A stretch of 64,000 bases of DNA, from NCBI GenBank assembly GCA_030549495.1, contig JAUIRK010001002.1:310001-374000 (forward strand), given 5' to 3'. The translations under genes and the position numbers were made by a program. The notes below the pieces were generated by a model that made no database searches, was not told where the DNA came from, and worked only from the letters and a program-made list of their open reading frames with translations. Source of the DNA: Nectonema munidae (Eukaryota > Nematomorpha > Nectonematoida > Nectonematidae). This document shows, piece after piece, positions 28,330-40,334 of this stretch. Positions within the stretch are counted from its first letter, which is position 1; every line of letters starts with the position of its first letter.

Positions 28330-30210
28330 GTTCACATTCTGCTAGATGTAAGATTTGATATACCTCATTCGGGGAGACGATGCTAATTAAGTTATTTACC
28401 TATATACCTGTATACTACAATGGTTCATCTCCCACCTGCATACCGCGATAATTCATCTCCAACCTATCAGTTCATATTTTGCTAGATGTAAGATTTGATA
28501 TACCTCATTCGGGGAGAGGATGTTAGATAAGTTATTAATTTTTTCACGATATTAAATAATTTATTTTATCAAATAATCAAAATAAAATTCTGTAATCAAA
28601 GAATCGAAAAAAATCAAAAAATATTTATTCTTTTCAAATATATCGTTGGCTGCCGTTACTTTTAGTTTCCTATATGTATGATTTGATAAAAATGATTAGA
28701 GAGACTAAGTTTATCTTTCTTTTTTAAAAATTCGAAAAATATTCTTTAAAAAATCAAAAAATATTTATTCTTTTCCTAAAAGTAACGGGAGCCTTTGAAA
28801 AGAATAAATATTTTTTGATTTGTTCGATTCTTTGATTACAGGATTTTATATTTAGACAAATATATTATTTCATATCGTGCAAATTGCAAAAATATAGGTA
28901 ATAACTTTTCTAATATCGTATGAGGTATATCAAATCTTACATCTAGAAAATTATGGACAGAAAGTTTCATATTTTTTGATTTTTTAGAGAATATTTTTCG
29001 ATTCTTTGATATTATTTGACAGATATATTATTTAATATCGTGAAAAAATTGCAAAAATATAGGTAACTTATTTAAATCGTCTCCCCGAATTAGGTATATC
29101 AAAACTTACATCTAGAAAAATATGAACTGACAGGTTGAAGATGAACCCTCGCAGTATACAGGTTGGAGATGAACCATCGTAGTATACAGGTTTATAGGTA
29201 ATAACTTATGTAACATCGTCTCCCCGAATGAGGTATATCAAATCTTACATCTAGCAAAATATCAACAAAAAGTTGAACATTGTCGCCCTAGTCATTTGTA
29301 CATGGAATAGAAATCATCGTAGTATACAGGTTGAAGATTAATCATCGTAGTATACAGGTTGAAGATGAATCATCGTAGTATACAGGTTAGAGATGAATCA
29401 TCGTAGTATACAGGTTAGAGATGAATCATCGTAGTATACAGGTTGGAGATAACAATCAAAATAAAGAAGAATTTCCTAACACTTCATACAGAAAAAATAT
29501 TTCTTCAATATTTGTATTGGGCGCTTGTGAGAACGGAAAATTAAAATTATTTTTTAAAAATCTACAAATAAATTTAGGTGTATGTAGGATAGTGGTTTAT
29601 AATAAAAAAAGAATACAAATTTATGAGGTTAAGTATTGATAAAAATTTGGTAAAACAAATTTTCTCTTCTCATTTAATTTCAGTCAACTTCCAAATCGCA
29701 ATCCAAAACCTATTTTTTTCGAGAAATCAAACGCGCACAACAATATAAAAATCTACAAATTAATTTAAGGTATTGTAAGAGTAGTTTATAATGGAAAAAA
29801 TAATATAAATTCATGAGGTTACTATTGAGAAAAATTTATTAAAACACATATTTTGATATTTTTTTTCTTCAGTGAACACATCAATAAGCGTAATCTAAAA
29901 TATTTTTGTGGCATAGAATATGCAGTAAACAATAATAAAAATAATATTTATGTTTAAAAATAAAAATTCAAATAAAATTTCGGCAACTATTTTTAATCGT
30001 ATACATTATGAACTAACTTAAAATTTGGCGAATAATGCAAAAGTTATAAGCGATATAAAAACAAAGATTAATTTATAAAAAAACGGAAAACTAAAACTAT
30101 TTTATAAAAATCTACAAATAAATTTAGATTCTGATAGTAGAGTGATTTTATAATTGTGCTGGAAATTGTTACCGATTAAAGATGAAAATTTGTCAAAATG
30201 TAACAAGCTT
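28330..30210 (+). repeat. Left arm of a large foldback (inverted-repeat) structure
   Basis: Read outward from 30,210 to about 28,640, this is an imperfect inverted copy of 34,290-35,895. It contains, from inside out, about three diverged ~250-bp units (ATCTACAAATAAATTTAG and GTTTATAAT motifs), a 28-bp minisatellite (ATCATCGTAGTATACAGGTT plus GGAGATGA) at 29,135-29,450, and several copies of a motif built on TCATTCGGGGAGACGATG. The outermost part (28,330-28,640) folds back on 28,850-29,290, so the arm ends in a second, smaller palindrome. No protein coding is evident. Confidence 0.85.
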
Positions 30211-30929
30211 TAATTTAAAATTACCAAATATAAAAAATATGCATCCCTCATCTGCTAATTAATGGTAATGAAGCCCATGGAATATAAAAACAATAAAATG
30301 GTATTTCTCAAGTAATTATGATATAAGTAATGTATTCTGAAAGCCCATAAAAATGCTTTAATTTGGTATATCGCATGATGCATTTTGTTGAGAAATGTGA
30401 AAGTTATAAGCGTTTTAATATTTGACTAAGATTTAAGCTAGGAACACTACAAATAAACTAAGCGTACACTAGCCCGATAAAATAAACCACACACGCGTGC
30501 TAAAGATGTGGTGAAGCGTATGCGAGATAAGAATTCACTGCGCTCACAAACGCGTAATGCAACATGTGTTCATCTTTCTTCGCATAGTTATGCTCTAAAA
30601 TCAATCAATAATGTGATTTATTCTTCGCACACTGTCGGTATAAATATAACGAATGCCCTTTGTTAAAAATCAGAAAGGTTGTATCTAAACTAAATAAAAA
30701 TTGTTTCGAAATAAAAGTTGACTACGATTATCCAACAAAACTTGTACATTCGATCGACATTTTTCATTTCAAAAATAATTTAAAATTTATTAGAAAAACA
30801 TTATACTGACCTATACTACTGACCCATAAAAAGTAAAAATATATATATTTATTATCGACAGTTTTCTTTAACTATGACAATTGAAAATGTAAAAAACCAT
30901 ATTCTACCTTTGTTAATATGAAATATTGA
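30211..30929. other. AT-rich spacer inside the foldback structure
   Basis: A GC-richer patch at 30,470-30,660 (ACACACGCGTGC, CGCTCACAAACGCG) stands out but has no frame or fold I can assign. Confidence 0.5.
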
Positions 30930-31860
30930 AAAAATAGTATATAACTCATCACGTTATTGATTGGTTAAAGATTTTCATAAAAAATGAACATCACCACTGA
31001 ATTCAGCATGCTTGAAAATGGGTACATATGTGTTAAGTTAAGTTAAGTTAAGCTAAGTTAAGTTGTTTTGTGGCGTTCGCACCTATCCTTTCGGATATCG
31101 TGGTCCGCCCGAAATGCTGAGTCCAAGTCTAACTGGATTTTCCATCCCACTAAACACCTACCGGCCCTTGTTACAAAAGAATAGCTATACCTTGTTATAT
31201 ATATTATTTTACAAGAATTTATGTTACAATATATAAATACATCTGAGAGAACGATACAATCCTAACGCGAACGCTCCCTATTTGGGAAACAAACTTATTG
31301 TCTAGTGATAGCTTGATTACTAACCACGTAGAATCGGGTCGCTAGAGCACTACCTAACCGTAAAAATCTTTGAATTCTTCAGAGGAAGAAAACCAGGGTA
31401 AAAAACCGGCACGACGGAATGTATCTTGTTCCTAAATAAAAGAATATGATTATAAAAGGTATATGCTACAAAAATAGAAGCGTTTGAAGGCATGCAATAT
31501 CTTATATATTATTAATAAATGATATTTGATACATGTTATAGGGGTTAAGAAATACATATGTGTAAAAAATGTTTATAATTATTTAGATAAAAAGTTTCTT
31601 TTTGAGATGAGTTATCATATATAAATCTATTTTTTGATAGGTTTGATTGATTTTCACAAAAAAATGAATAGACCACCGAATTTAGCATGATTGAAAATGG
31701 GTATATATATGTGTAAAAAACGTTTATAATTATTTAAATTTTCTTTTTGAGATGAGCTGTCATATATAAATCTATTTTTTGATAGGTTTGATTGATTTTT
31801 ATAAAAAAATGAATATGACCACCGAATTCAACATGCTTGAAAATGGGTACATATGTGTCC
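30930..31860 (+). repeat. ~146-bp satellite split by a retroposon
   Basis: Units share ACCGAATTCAGCATGCTTGA, AAATGGGTACATATGTGT and TTTTTGATAGGTTTGATTGA. A partial unit lies at 30,930-31,033. After the inserted retroposon (31,034-31,552) about two more units follow, with starts at 31,671 and 31,817, 146 bp apart. The same family lies in reverse orientation at 40,420-40,880. Confidence 0.85.
31034..31552 (-). mobile_element. 5'-truncated retroposon with (CTTAA)n tail and 11-bp TSD
   Basis: Flanked by a perfect direct repeat TACATATGTGT (31,023-31,033 and 31,553-31,563). Read on the minus strand it starts at a truncated 5' edge matching 24,634 of the other copy. It then runs through about 420 bp of shared GC-rich sequence and about 80 bp more (with CGGGCGGACCACGATATCC), and ends in repeated CTTAA pentamers. 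A variable-length TSD plus a 3' microsatellite tail is the hallmark of target-primed reverse transcription, so this is a LINE 3' end or a SINE. It has no RT sequence of its own. Confidence 0.85.
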
Positions 31861-32744
31861 AACATTTTAAATTTCAAACTTATCTCATTTTCAATTTTAA
31901 TATCTCATTGTAAAGGAAATTTTATACTAATTATGAATATGTATAAAAATTTTATATCAATATTTTTAAATAAATTTTTTAGGCTTTGAACTTGATAAAA
32001 TGACAAAAATTGCTAATTTGACCTCAAAAAAAGAAGTCATTCGATTCATTTCTAACAAATTACTAACTTGAATCAGCGTATCAATCTCTATCAGAATAAG
32101 TTTTTAAATTTTAATTTTTAAATTTTCGATTTTTCATGACCTTTCTGCGAGCTCAAAATTATGACTTACATATATTCAACCAATATACAAGTATTATACA
32201 TTTTTAGATTCCTCTTATTATTTTGAGTAACAATATCTTTAAATCTTTTGAGTCAAAAAATTTTCATATATATTTGTATATACGTGTATAATGACTTATT
32301 TTAATAAATGAAAAAAATTCATTTGCATAAAAAATATTTTACATCCTCAACATATCCAATTCAAGTTAGCTGATGGGTTTATTTAATATTCTAAAGAAAG
32401 ATAATACGTTTGTTTGTTGCTATTTCAATCTATATTTTTAATTTAAAATATGTTTCTTTATTAAAGTTGTTTTTTTAATTTTATTAGTATTTGATTATGA
32501 TTTCGATAAATTGATACCTCCTATTGATAATTTTTAAATATGTTATTTCTTTCTTCAATCTAAATTATTTAGTTTATAAATTTTATTATTTCTAAATTCT
32601 ATTACTTTAAAACTTTAATTATTGTAATAAAAGCTATTAATAGTAGTAGCATAAAACATGCAGGTTTATGCCCATTCTTAATATATAAAATTTAAAAAAT
32701 TAATAAAAAATTTTATTCTTAATACATAAAAAAACACCATTTTA
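31861..32744. other. AT-rich stretch, nothing supportable
   Basis: No frames, repeats or motifs that I can defend. Confidence 0.5.
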
Positions 32745-34285
32745 GCCAAATGGAAAATCTAAATTACAAATTCTTTGAATCTTTCTCAATAAAATGTAAA
32801 TTAAACAAACATATTGACTTTGTTTTTCATAACATCTACCGTCCACCTTCATTAACACATAAATTAGATCATTTTATTAAAGAATTGTAGATTTTTATAT
32901 TAATTGCTGAATATTGATTTTGATAGCAAAGTAAATGACTTTTTAAATCTATTGATTTGCAGCCAATTTAAGCCGTCAATAACACAACCCACTAGACTCA
33001 CCTCCAACACTTTGATTGACAATATCTTTGTACCATTGAAAATAAATTCGTATAATTCTTATGTTTACACAACAGCAATATCTGATCATTTTCCTGTAAT
33101 AATCTCTTTAAATGATCTCACATACAATAATAACAGACAGTTTAAAAATGCATTTCTTGAAAATGTTTTTGTATCAAATGTTTGCAGTTTTGTTTGGACC
33201 TTCTATTTAAGGCCTTTTTATGATTGTCCTGAAATTTTATCTTCAAAACTCAATGAGAAATTAAGTAACTTTATTCAAATTAGTACAATAAAAGTCTTTA
33301 CAAATTATAGTGGAAAATATAATAATAAATGTAACAAATGGATGACGTCAGAAGTACTTGATTTAATAAAAATAAGGGATCGTTTACACGTAAAGGTGAA
33401 AAAATCCTTTGAATTCCCGAATAAAATCAAATTTATTTTTTCTTAGAAACAAAATCAAATACGGTTTTTTCTAATTTTTTTCGAAATGTGCAAGGAAATA
33501 AAATAATTTGGAAAAAAATTAATTGTTTGATCAAAAATAAAAATGAAAGTCCTATAAGTATTATAAATGACAATGAATTTTTAACTGATTCTCAAGTAAT
33601 AGCAAATAAATTTTCTGATCATTACCCTCAAGCATGGAATCTAATAATTTATATGATTCAGGTGTTGAAAAGTATTTGACGCAATACTCATCTTAATTTG
33701 AATTTCACAAAATTATCCATGAAGATATTTTAATTTCCCTACTGAAAATAAAGTCAAAGTCAACTCATGATATTTACGGTATTTCTCTTGAAAAGTTAAT
33801 ATTAGTATTTGATTACTTAAAAGATTATCTTTTAATTGCTCATAATTCCTGCATTGCGTTTCAAATTTTTTCTTCTTGTTTTAAGTTTTCAAAAACGTTA
33901 CGCATTTTTAAAAAAAGTAGTTATAATAAAATAGTGAACTATAAGCCAATAAGTATTATTAGCACTCTTTCCAAACTTTTTGAAAAAATACTATATGCAT
34001 TTTATGTTCATGAAAAACAACTTCTTTATAAGCATCAATTTGGTTTTAGACATCAATACTCCACAATCCATTTACACTCATTTTTGATCAAAGAAGTTAC
34101 TACACTATTAGAAAAGAAAGAAGACGTGTTAACCCTATATCTGGATTTGTCGAAGGCTTTTGATAGCATTTCTTTTGACGTTTTTATAAGAAAACTCTCT
34201 TATTTTGGATTTACTAGCCAGGCACTAAACTTGTTTTATTCATATCTAAACAATAGACTTTTTTCAATAGGCAATATATAATTTA
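32745..34285 (+). mobile_element. LINE with endonuclease and RT start, truncated at the foldback arm
   Basis: The apurinic-type endonuclease C-terminal part is readable: FHNIYRPPSLTHKLDHFIKE, then after a frame change LNIDFDSKVNDFL, SITQPTRLTSNTLIDNIF and AISDHFPVIISLND (the SDHFP box carries the catalytic His). A linker follows. The reverse transcriptase then begins with NYKPISIISTLSKLFEKIL, HQFGFRHQYSTIHL and LYLDLSKAFDSISFDV (the first catalytic Asp) and ends at SYLNNR. Sequence stops at about 34,285, exactly where the right foldback arm begins, so the FADD box and 3' end are missing. There are several frame breaks. Clade is CR1/L2/Daphne-like (Jockey group). Confidence 0.88.
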
Positions 34286-34289
34286 TTAA

Positions 34290-35895
34290 CTACTTCCTTA
34301 CAATACCTTAAATTAATTTGTAGATTTTTATATTGTTACATTTTGACAATTGACAAATGTTCACCTTTAATTTGTAACAATTTCCAAGACAATTATAAAA
34401 CCACTCTACTATCAGAACCAAAATTTATTTTTAGATTTTTAGAAAATCTTTTTAGTTTTCGGTTTTTTATAAATTAACCTTCGTTTTTTTACTTATAACT
34501 TTTAAATTAGTTCTCCAAAATTTAAGTGCGGGTTTGATTTACATTTTGATTCCTCGAAAAAAAATATGTTTTGGATAAATATTATTTTTATTATTGTTTA
34601 CTGCATATAAATTTCTAAAGATAAGATAAATAGATCAAAATATGTGTTTTAATCAATTTTTCTCAATAAGTAATCTCATGAATTTATATTGTTTTTTTCT
34701 TTATAAACTACTCTTTTACAATACCCCAAATTTATTTCTATATTTTTATAAAATAATTATAATTTTCTAATCTAACACACGTGCGCATACACACATTGAA
34801 GAAATATTATTTCTGTATGAAGTTTTAAGAAACTCTTCTGTAAAAAAATGGGAAAAATTTACTTTTTAATTTTTTTTACAATGAACACAGCACAATTATT
34901 ACTCGAGATTATACTTGCATTGTAAGCTCTCAATCGTACCATAACTACACGATTTTATGAAATCAAATTATATTGTTTCTAATTCTGATTGCATTAACCT
35001 TCTAGCTCAGTAATATATTTGAATAAATATTTTTTCAGTATAAAGAATTTAGGAAACTCTTCTCTTTTATGTAATGATATATTCTCATAACCGGTACGGT
35101 TGAACGCGGGTAGACAACTTGAGTGTTATCTCCAACCCGTATATTACGATGATTCATCTCCAACCTCTATACTACGATGTTTCATCTCCAACCTGTATTC
35201 TACGATGATTCATTTCCAACCTGTATTCTACGATGATTCATCTCCAAACTGTATACTACGATGATTCATCTCCAACCTGTATACTACGATGGGTTCTATT
35301 CCATGTACAAATGACTAGGGAGACAATGTTTAACTTTCTGTTCACATTCTGCTAGATGTAAGATTTGATATAGCTCATTCGGGGAGACGATGCTACATAA
35401 GTTATTACCTATATACATTATACCTGTATACTACGATGGTTCATCTCCAACCTATCAGTTCATATTTTGCTAGATGTAAGATTTGATATACCTCATTCGG
35501 GGAGAGGATGTTAAATAAGTTATTAATTTTTTCACAATATTAAATAATATATTTTATCAAATAATCAAAATAAAATTCTGTAATCAAAGAATCGAAAAAT
35601 ATTCTTTAAAAAATCAAAAAATATCAAACTTTCTGTTCATATTTTGCTACCTCATACGATGTTACAAAAGTTATTACCTTTACTTTTCAATTTGCACGAT
35701 TTTAAATATATTTGTCAAATAATAATCAAAGAATCGAAAAATGTTCAAATCAAAAAATATTTATTCTTTTTAATTATATCGTTGGCTCCCCTTACTTTTA
35801 GTTTCGTATGTGCATAGTTTGATAAAAATTAATTATTAAAGACTTGGTTTATCTTTCTATTTTAAAAGTAAGGGGAGCCAACGATATATTTAAAA
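34290..35895 (-). repeat. Right arm of the foldback structure
   Basis: Inverted counterpart of 28,640-30,210, about 80-90% alike by eye in aligned blocks. It carries the 28-bp minisatellite as GTATACTACGATGATTCATC plus TCCAACCT (35,128-35,292), two TCATTCGGGGAGA motifs (35,352 onward and 35,468 onward), and an outer AT-rich block. It ends in a short perfect palindrome (see 35,786-35,897). Confidence 0.85.
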
Positions 35896-35897
35896 AA
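35786..35897. mobile_element. ~110-bp palindromic MITE at the outer edge of the arm
   Basis: ATATCGTTGGCTCCCCTTAC with TTTTAG at the left is matched in reverse complement by AAAGTAAGGGGAGCCAACGA at the right, around a ~55-nt loop. A diverged copy (GGCTGCCGTTACTTTTAG .. CTAAAAGTAACGGGAGCC) sits at the matching place in the left arm (about 28,648-28,797). Confidence 0.7.
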
Positions 35898-36083
35898 AAA
35901 TTTAAAAACAACACTTACTTACTATAACTTTACCAGATTAGTTAGTTTTATACTTAAATTTGGCGCACATATGAGCTTGTTTCCTTATATGCAGCGCATA
36001 TGAGGAGCCTTACTTTATACCTGATATAATTATAAAAAAATATTTAGAATAGTAATAAATGATGATTTTGTTGTAGTTTATTG

Positions 36084-37937
36084 ATGTAGAAAACATCTTA
36101 ACCTTCTATAAACTGTACTGAGGTTCACTGATGAAGATTCCGGAGGAGAAGATGTAGGCGATATCGACAATTTGACTGAAAATAACTGCTTGCTGAAGGA
36201 ACTTTGATATGAACATGTACAACTCAAGATGACGATAATGATAGAGAAATAACCAACAGCGGTGAAGAGGCTAAAAGAAAAAAACATTTCACTAGGAAAA
36301 CATAATGAATTCAAAGAAACGTGTCAATCAAATATTTTGGTAACAATAACTTGAATTTGATGCATATTTTTTATTTATTTTTGTTGAAGATCTGATTAGC
36401 ATGATTGTTTTGTTTACAAATAACTATACTTCACAAAACAACTTTATTTTGAACTTGAAAAACAATGAATTGAAGTTTTTTTTGGTATTTTCACTCTAAT
36501 GAGCTATCATAAAATACCTAAATATCTGTATTGAAATAAGAATGAAGATTGTGACGCAAAAATTATTTCATTAGTGATGAAAAAGGATAGGTTTGATGAG
36601 ATCAAAAAGTATCTACACTTTTCGGACAACAATCAATTTGATTCAAGTAATAAATTTACCAAAATACGAGCATTTGTTGACAAATTGAACCAAATATTTT
36701 CCCTTAATGCTCCCCTTTCAGAGTTTCATGCTATAGATGAAACAATGATACCATATTATGGTAGTCAACATTTGAAACAATTTATGAAGGGAAAACTACA
36801 CAGATTTGGTTATAAGCAATGGTCTGATTGTGGGAGAATCTGTTGTACTTAATTTTGTTAAGAAAAATAATGAGAATGCATTAAATTCATATCATTATGT
36901 CATGGACAATTTTTTTCAACTTTAAATTTGTTTCAATTGATGAAAAAAACGGAATATAACGGCTACAATTAGGAAAAACCGACTTTTTAATTTCCCAAAG
37001 AAAAGTAAAAAAGACTTCAAGAAGGAGCCAAGGTGTAGGCTATACAGTATGCAATTCCTGTTCTTTTAACATTTGTGAGTGGTTTGATAAACGCGTGGTG
37101 ATCTGTGGATCTAACAAATATCGCATTGAACCACTACACAGAATTTCTAGATTTAAGAAATAGAATAAAAATAAATCAGCCAAAACGTTAACAAATTTAT
37201 AACGGAGAGATGGGTCATGTAGACAGAATGGACCACAACTTAATGATTTATAAAAGCTGTCTGAGTGGCAAAAAATGGTATATGCCGATTGTGATGCATC
37301 TTTTTGATACATTGATTATGCAAGCTTGCTTTATATATATCGGATGACCCCAAGACCGGTAAAAAGATCAGCTTTATTTTAGAAGAATAGTGGCTCAAAC
37401 TTTATTAAAAACTTCTGAAGCTTGTCCATAAACATCTAAAGCGCTTGAACATCCTAATTCTATAGACATTACAAAATTCGACAACATTGGGCACTAAGGG
37501 AGTCCAATTAAGGATGATAAAAGATTAAAATGTCGCCATTGTCATTCTAAAACTTCAACAAAGTGCAACTTTGGAGTTCATGTGAAATGTTTTGTGGATT
37601 ATCATAATAAAGTTTAATCAAAAACAAAATGATTTCCTTCTATTTAGCTCAATTTAATTTTTTTATCCGAATAAAATTGCTTTTTGTCTTTACCAACACT
37701 TTCAGCAACAGTATCAACGTCCCATAGATGCTATGGTATTTTTTGAAAAGACGAAAAAAATTCTACAATTTTTTTTTCATTTTCTAACTTATATTTAGTG
37801 TATAAACTCTTATTTGAAACTTTTATGTGATAATAAAAGTAAAGCTAAGTATTTTTTCGGACTTTAAGTTAATGGGATCATGTACATTTTTCGGCACTTT
37901 AACGACTTTAAGCTGTTAAACTTTCGGCATGAATGGG
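36084..37937 (+). mobile_element. piggyBac transposon relic
   Basis: All parts of a piggyBac transposase (DDE_Tnp_1_7) appear in order on the plus strand. They are an acidic N-terminus (TDEDSGGEDVGDIDNL), the open segment 36,574-36,852 (KKDRFDEIKKYLHFSDNNQF .. FHAIDETMIPYYG .. QFMKGKLHRFGYKQW), a VMDNFF box near 36,900, the GEMGHVDRMDHNLMIYK and SGKKWYMPIVMHLFDTL block near 37,205-37,310, and a Cys/His-rich tail (CRHCHSKTSTKCNFGVHVKC) near 37,530-37,595. Frameshifts and stops break it throughout. The 3' end may be CATGAATGGG followed by TTAA at 37,938-37,941. A matching 5' TTAA end was not found. Confidence 0.9.
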
Positions 37938-37941
37938 TTAA

Positions 37942-38799
37942 CAAAATAATCTACCATGGTGCATTAATTTATTCTATGCAGTGCTATGTTGAAAGAAGTA
38001 TCGAAAATGTTGAAGCTAGTATTTATCATTAGGGGTATTGGTAAAAATTTATATTACACTCACATGCCAGCAGCGTACAAAATATAAAATTAGGTGAAAA
38101 TATTCTCCATAACGACAACAAATTTCAATTATTAAACTTTCATTAGATTAGAACATGCGTTTTCATTTAAATCTTTTTCTTTTAACCTAAAGTGAAATCT
38201 AAAAGCATCAATCAACTTTTCCTAATTATTCAAAAATTTGTCTGCACTTTTAGAGGGAATTTTGTAGGCAATACGTAAGTAAAAAAATTATAGCATAAAT
38301 TTATGCTCTTACAACATTCCAAATTTATAATCAAATAAATTGTAACTTATTATTCGATGTGTAGCAAGGTTATAATATTATACCATCAGGGAATTTCATA
38401 ACAAGGCATTTCTCTGAATATTAATAAGTTATGAAATTAAATCTTTTCTTATACAACTATGATAAGTAATTAGAAACAAATATAACTTTGATGGATTTCA
38501 CGTCTTCAGTTATTATAAGTTTGAGATTTTAAAATATAATTCCTGTTAATCGAGAAAATCATTGAAAGTGTATTGAAATGAAATGTATAATGGACAAATA
38601 GTGCAATCAAATAAATAAAACTCACACATTTTGAAATATATTTATGATAAAATATTGGCTATACCGGCGGTTTTGTTTTAAGCATTTTAATAAACATTGT
38701 CATGTGTCACCCACCTTATAAAGTATGGGAAACATATAATGTTTTTGTGTCACCATAAAAAAGTATACAAAGGATAGCAAGTATATAATGTTGGTTTCT
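37942..38799. other. AT-rich stretch, nothing supportable
   Basis: No coding or repeat structure identified. Confidence 0.5.
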
Positions 38800-38960
38800 A
38801 TATATACTTCTATTGTTGTTAGCGAAATAGTGTCACAGCGTAACTCACCTTGGATAGGATATTTTAGCGTCAATTTATAAAACTATATAAAACACCAAGT
38901 CTTATAAGGAGGGTGACGCTGCGACACTCACAACAACTAGAAGTATACATACAATGCAAT
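38800..38960. repeat. Inverted repeat of ~50 bp, possible MITE
   Basis: ACTTCTATTGTTGTTAGCG and GTGTCACAGCGTAACTCACC at about 38,808-38,855 pair with GGTGACGCTGCGACACTC and ACAACAACTAGAAGT at about 38,911-38,944, separated by about 55 nt. The imperfect hairpin is far too long for chance and has no coding content. Confidence 0.7.
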
Positions 38961-39129
38961 GCAATGGAACAAGAAACTTCGCGAATACATATAACCCAAC
39001 ATTGTATATTGTGCCTTCTGCAATTACTCCAAACATCTTGGCATCTAAGTCATTTTTCCAAAAATATTATAGGTTACATTAGAAATTATATTTATAAAAC
39101 AGTAAGATCAATTAAAAAACTAACAAGGA

Positions 39130-39950
39130 TACTGCATTCACATATTGATAAATTTGAATGAAGATGATGACTGACCACTGTGATCTATGAAAATGTAGAC
39201 AGTAGCAAGCAAGGGGGAGGATTAACCCAACTTACAAAGTACTTCTTGGTGTATGATGCAGTGAAAAGTAAGAATGGGAAGACCAACTACTTCTGTAAAA
39301 AGTTTTATTATCCAACATTACGGCCAACCATGTTGGGAGCACCATCTCTTGTTACTGACATAATTTTTTGACATCTGTTTCTTTCACGCAACATATTAAC
39401 GGCAATGTCACAAAATTTTCTCCTGTGATAGGCAAAGATTTCAAACTAAGCAATCCTTCATACAATTCAACACTACTACAATACCTGACAAAGACTGAAA
39501 GTCGACCAGATGAAGTGATATCAGTCTTTTCATCAAGACAAATTGAAAAGAAATCACAACCACCCAAGTCTTTTATATTTGTCTTGATATATAAGAATGC
39601 ATGGCCATTACCCGGTTTTTTACAGTGTTTCTGGAAACAGACAACTCTTCTATGTGTTTGAAAATAGCGTTTTTGTTCTTAAAATTATCAAACAAAAGAG
39701 GTGCACATTTTACAAAACTACTTTTAAGAAACTCACCTTCAGTGAAAAGTTTTCCATGCTTAACAATACTCTGTGAAATATTGAAGTTTACTTAAACCAA
39801 GTCAAAATTTACAATTATAAATCTCATCAAACTTTTAGACTGAATAATTTTCTTTCTTAACTCTTGACGATACTCGTTACATTCTTCTTCACTTTTTTTC
39901 TAACAGCAATTGTGATTTGTTCTTTTCACATTCCAGCATCTGCATACAAC
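39130..39950 (-). pseudogene. hAT transposase relic, ZBED5/GTF2IRD2 type
   Basis: Read from 39,950 downward, the translated pieces follow the ZBED5-like hAT order. They are IVKHGKLFTEGEFLKSSFVK, then CAPLLFDNFKNKNAIFKHIE, ELSVSRNTVKNRVMAM, DFFSICLDEKTDITSSGRLS with VFVRYC (the first catalytic Asp region), TRDGAPNMVGRNVG and LTFHCIIHQEVLCKL. Several frameshifts and stops separate them, and the C-terminal dimerisation region is not seen. It lies next to a hAT MITE (40,067-40,334), but that has both its own ends and is a separate insertion. Confidence 0.88.
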
Positions 39951-40066
39951 TTGTTCATCATATGCACAGAGCTTTGCAAATTCTTTCAATAACGCCAAAC
40001 TGATTAGTCTAGCATTCTTAGAAATTTTTATTACTTCGATTTACCGATAATTTAGTTTTCTTTACC

Positions 40067-40334
40067 CAGTGTTTCCCAAACTTGGGGTAAAGGGGGTAAT
40101 TTAACAATTTTTCGGGGGTAATAGAGGGTTCAGAGAAAAAGTAGTTAATAATTCTGAAAATCATGAAAACATTGCGGTACATGGCGTTAGAATTAATGTT
40201 AAAATAGTCTTAGTATGTAATGTTGTAAACTAAACTGTAATAATGTTCAAATAAAATAAATATAAAATATCTCTACTGTTTTCATATAGTTTTGTTAAAT
40301 TTGGTAACAAGCTAAAAAAGTTTGGGAACCACTG
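40067..40334. mobile_element. hAT MITE, 268 bp
   Basis: The left end CAGTGTTTCCCAAACTTGGG and the right end, read in reverse, CAGTGGTTCCCAAACTTTTT are inverted repeats of the hAT type. The flanking 8-mers TCTTTACC (40,059-40,066) and TCCTAACC (40,335-40,342) agree at 6 of 8 positions, fitting an aged hAT target-site duplication. The interior is AT-rich and non-coding. Confidence 0.85.
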
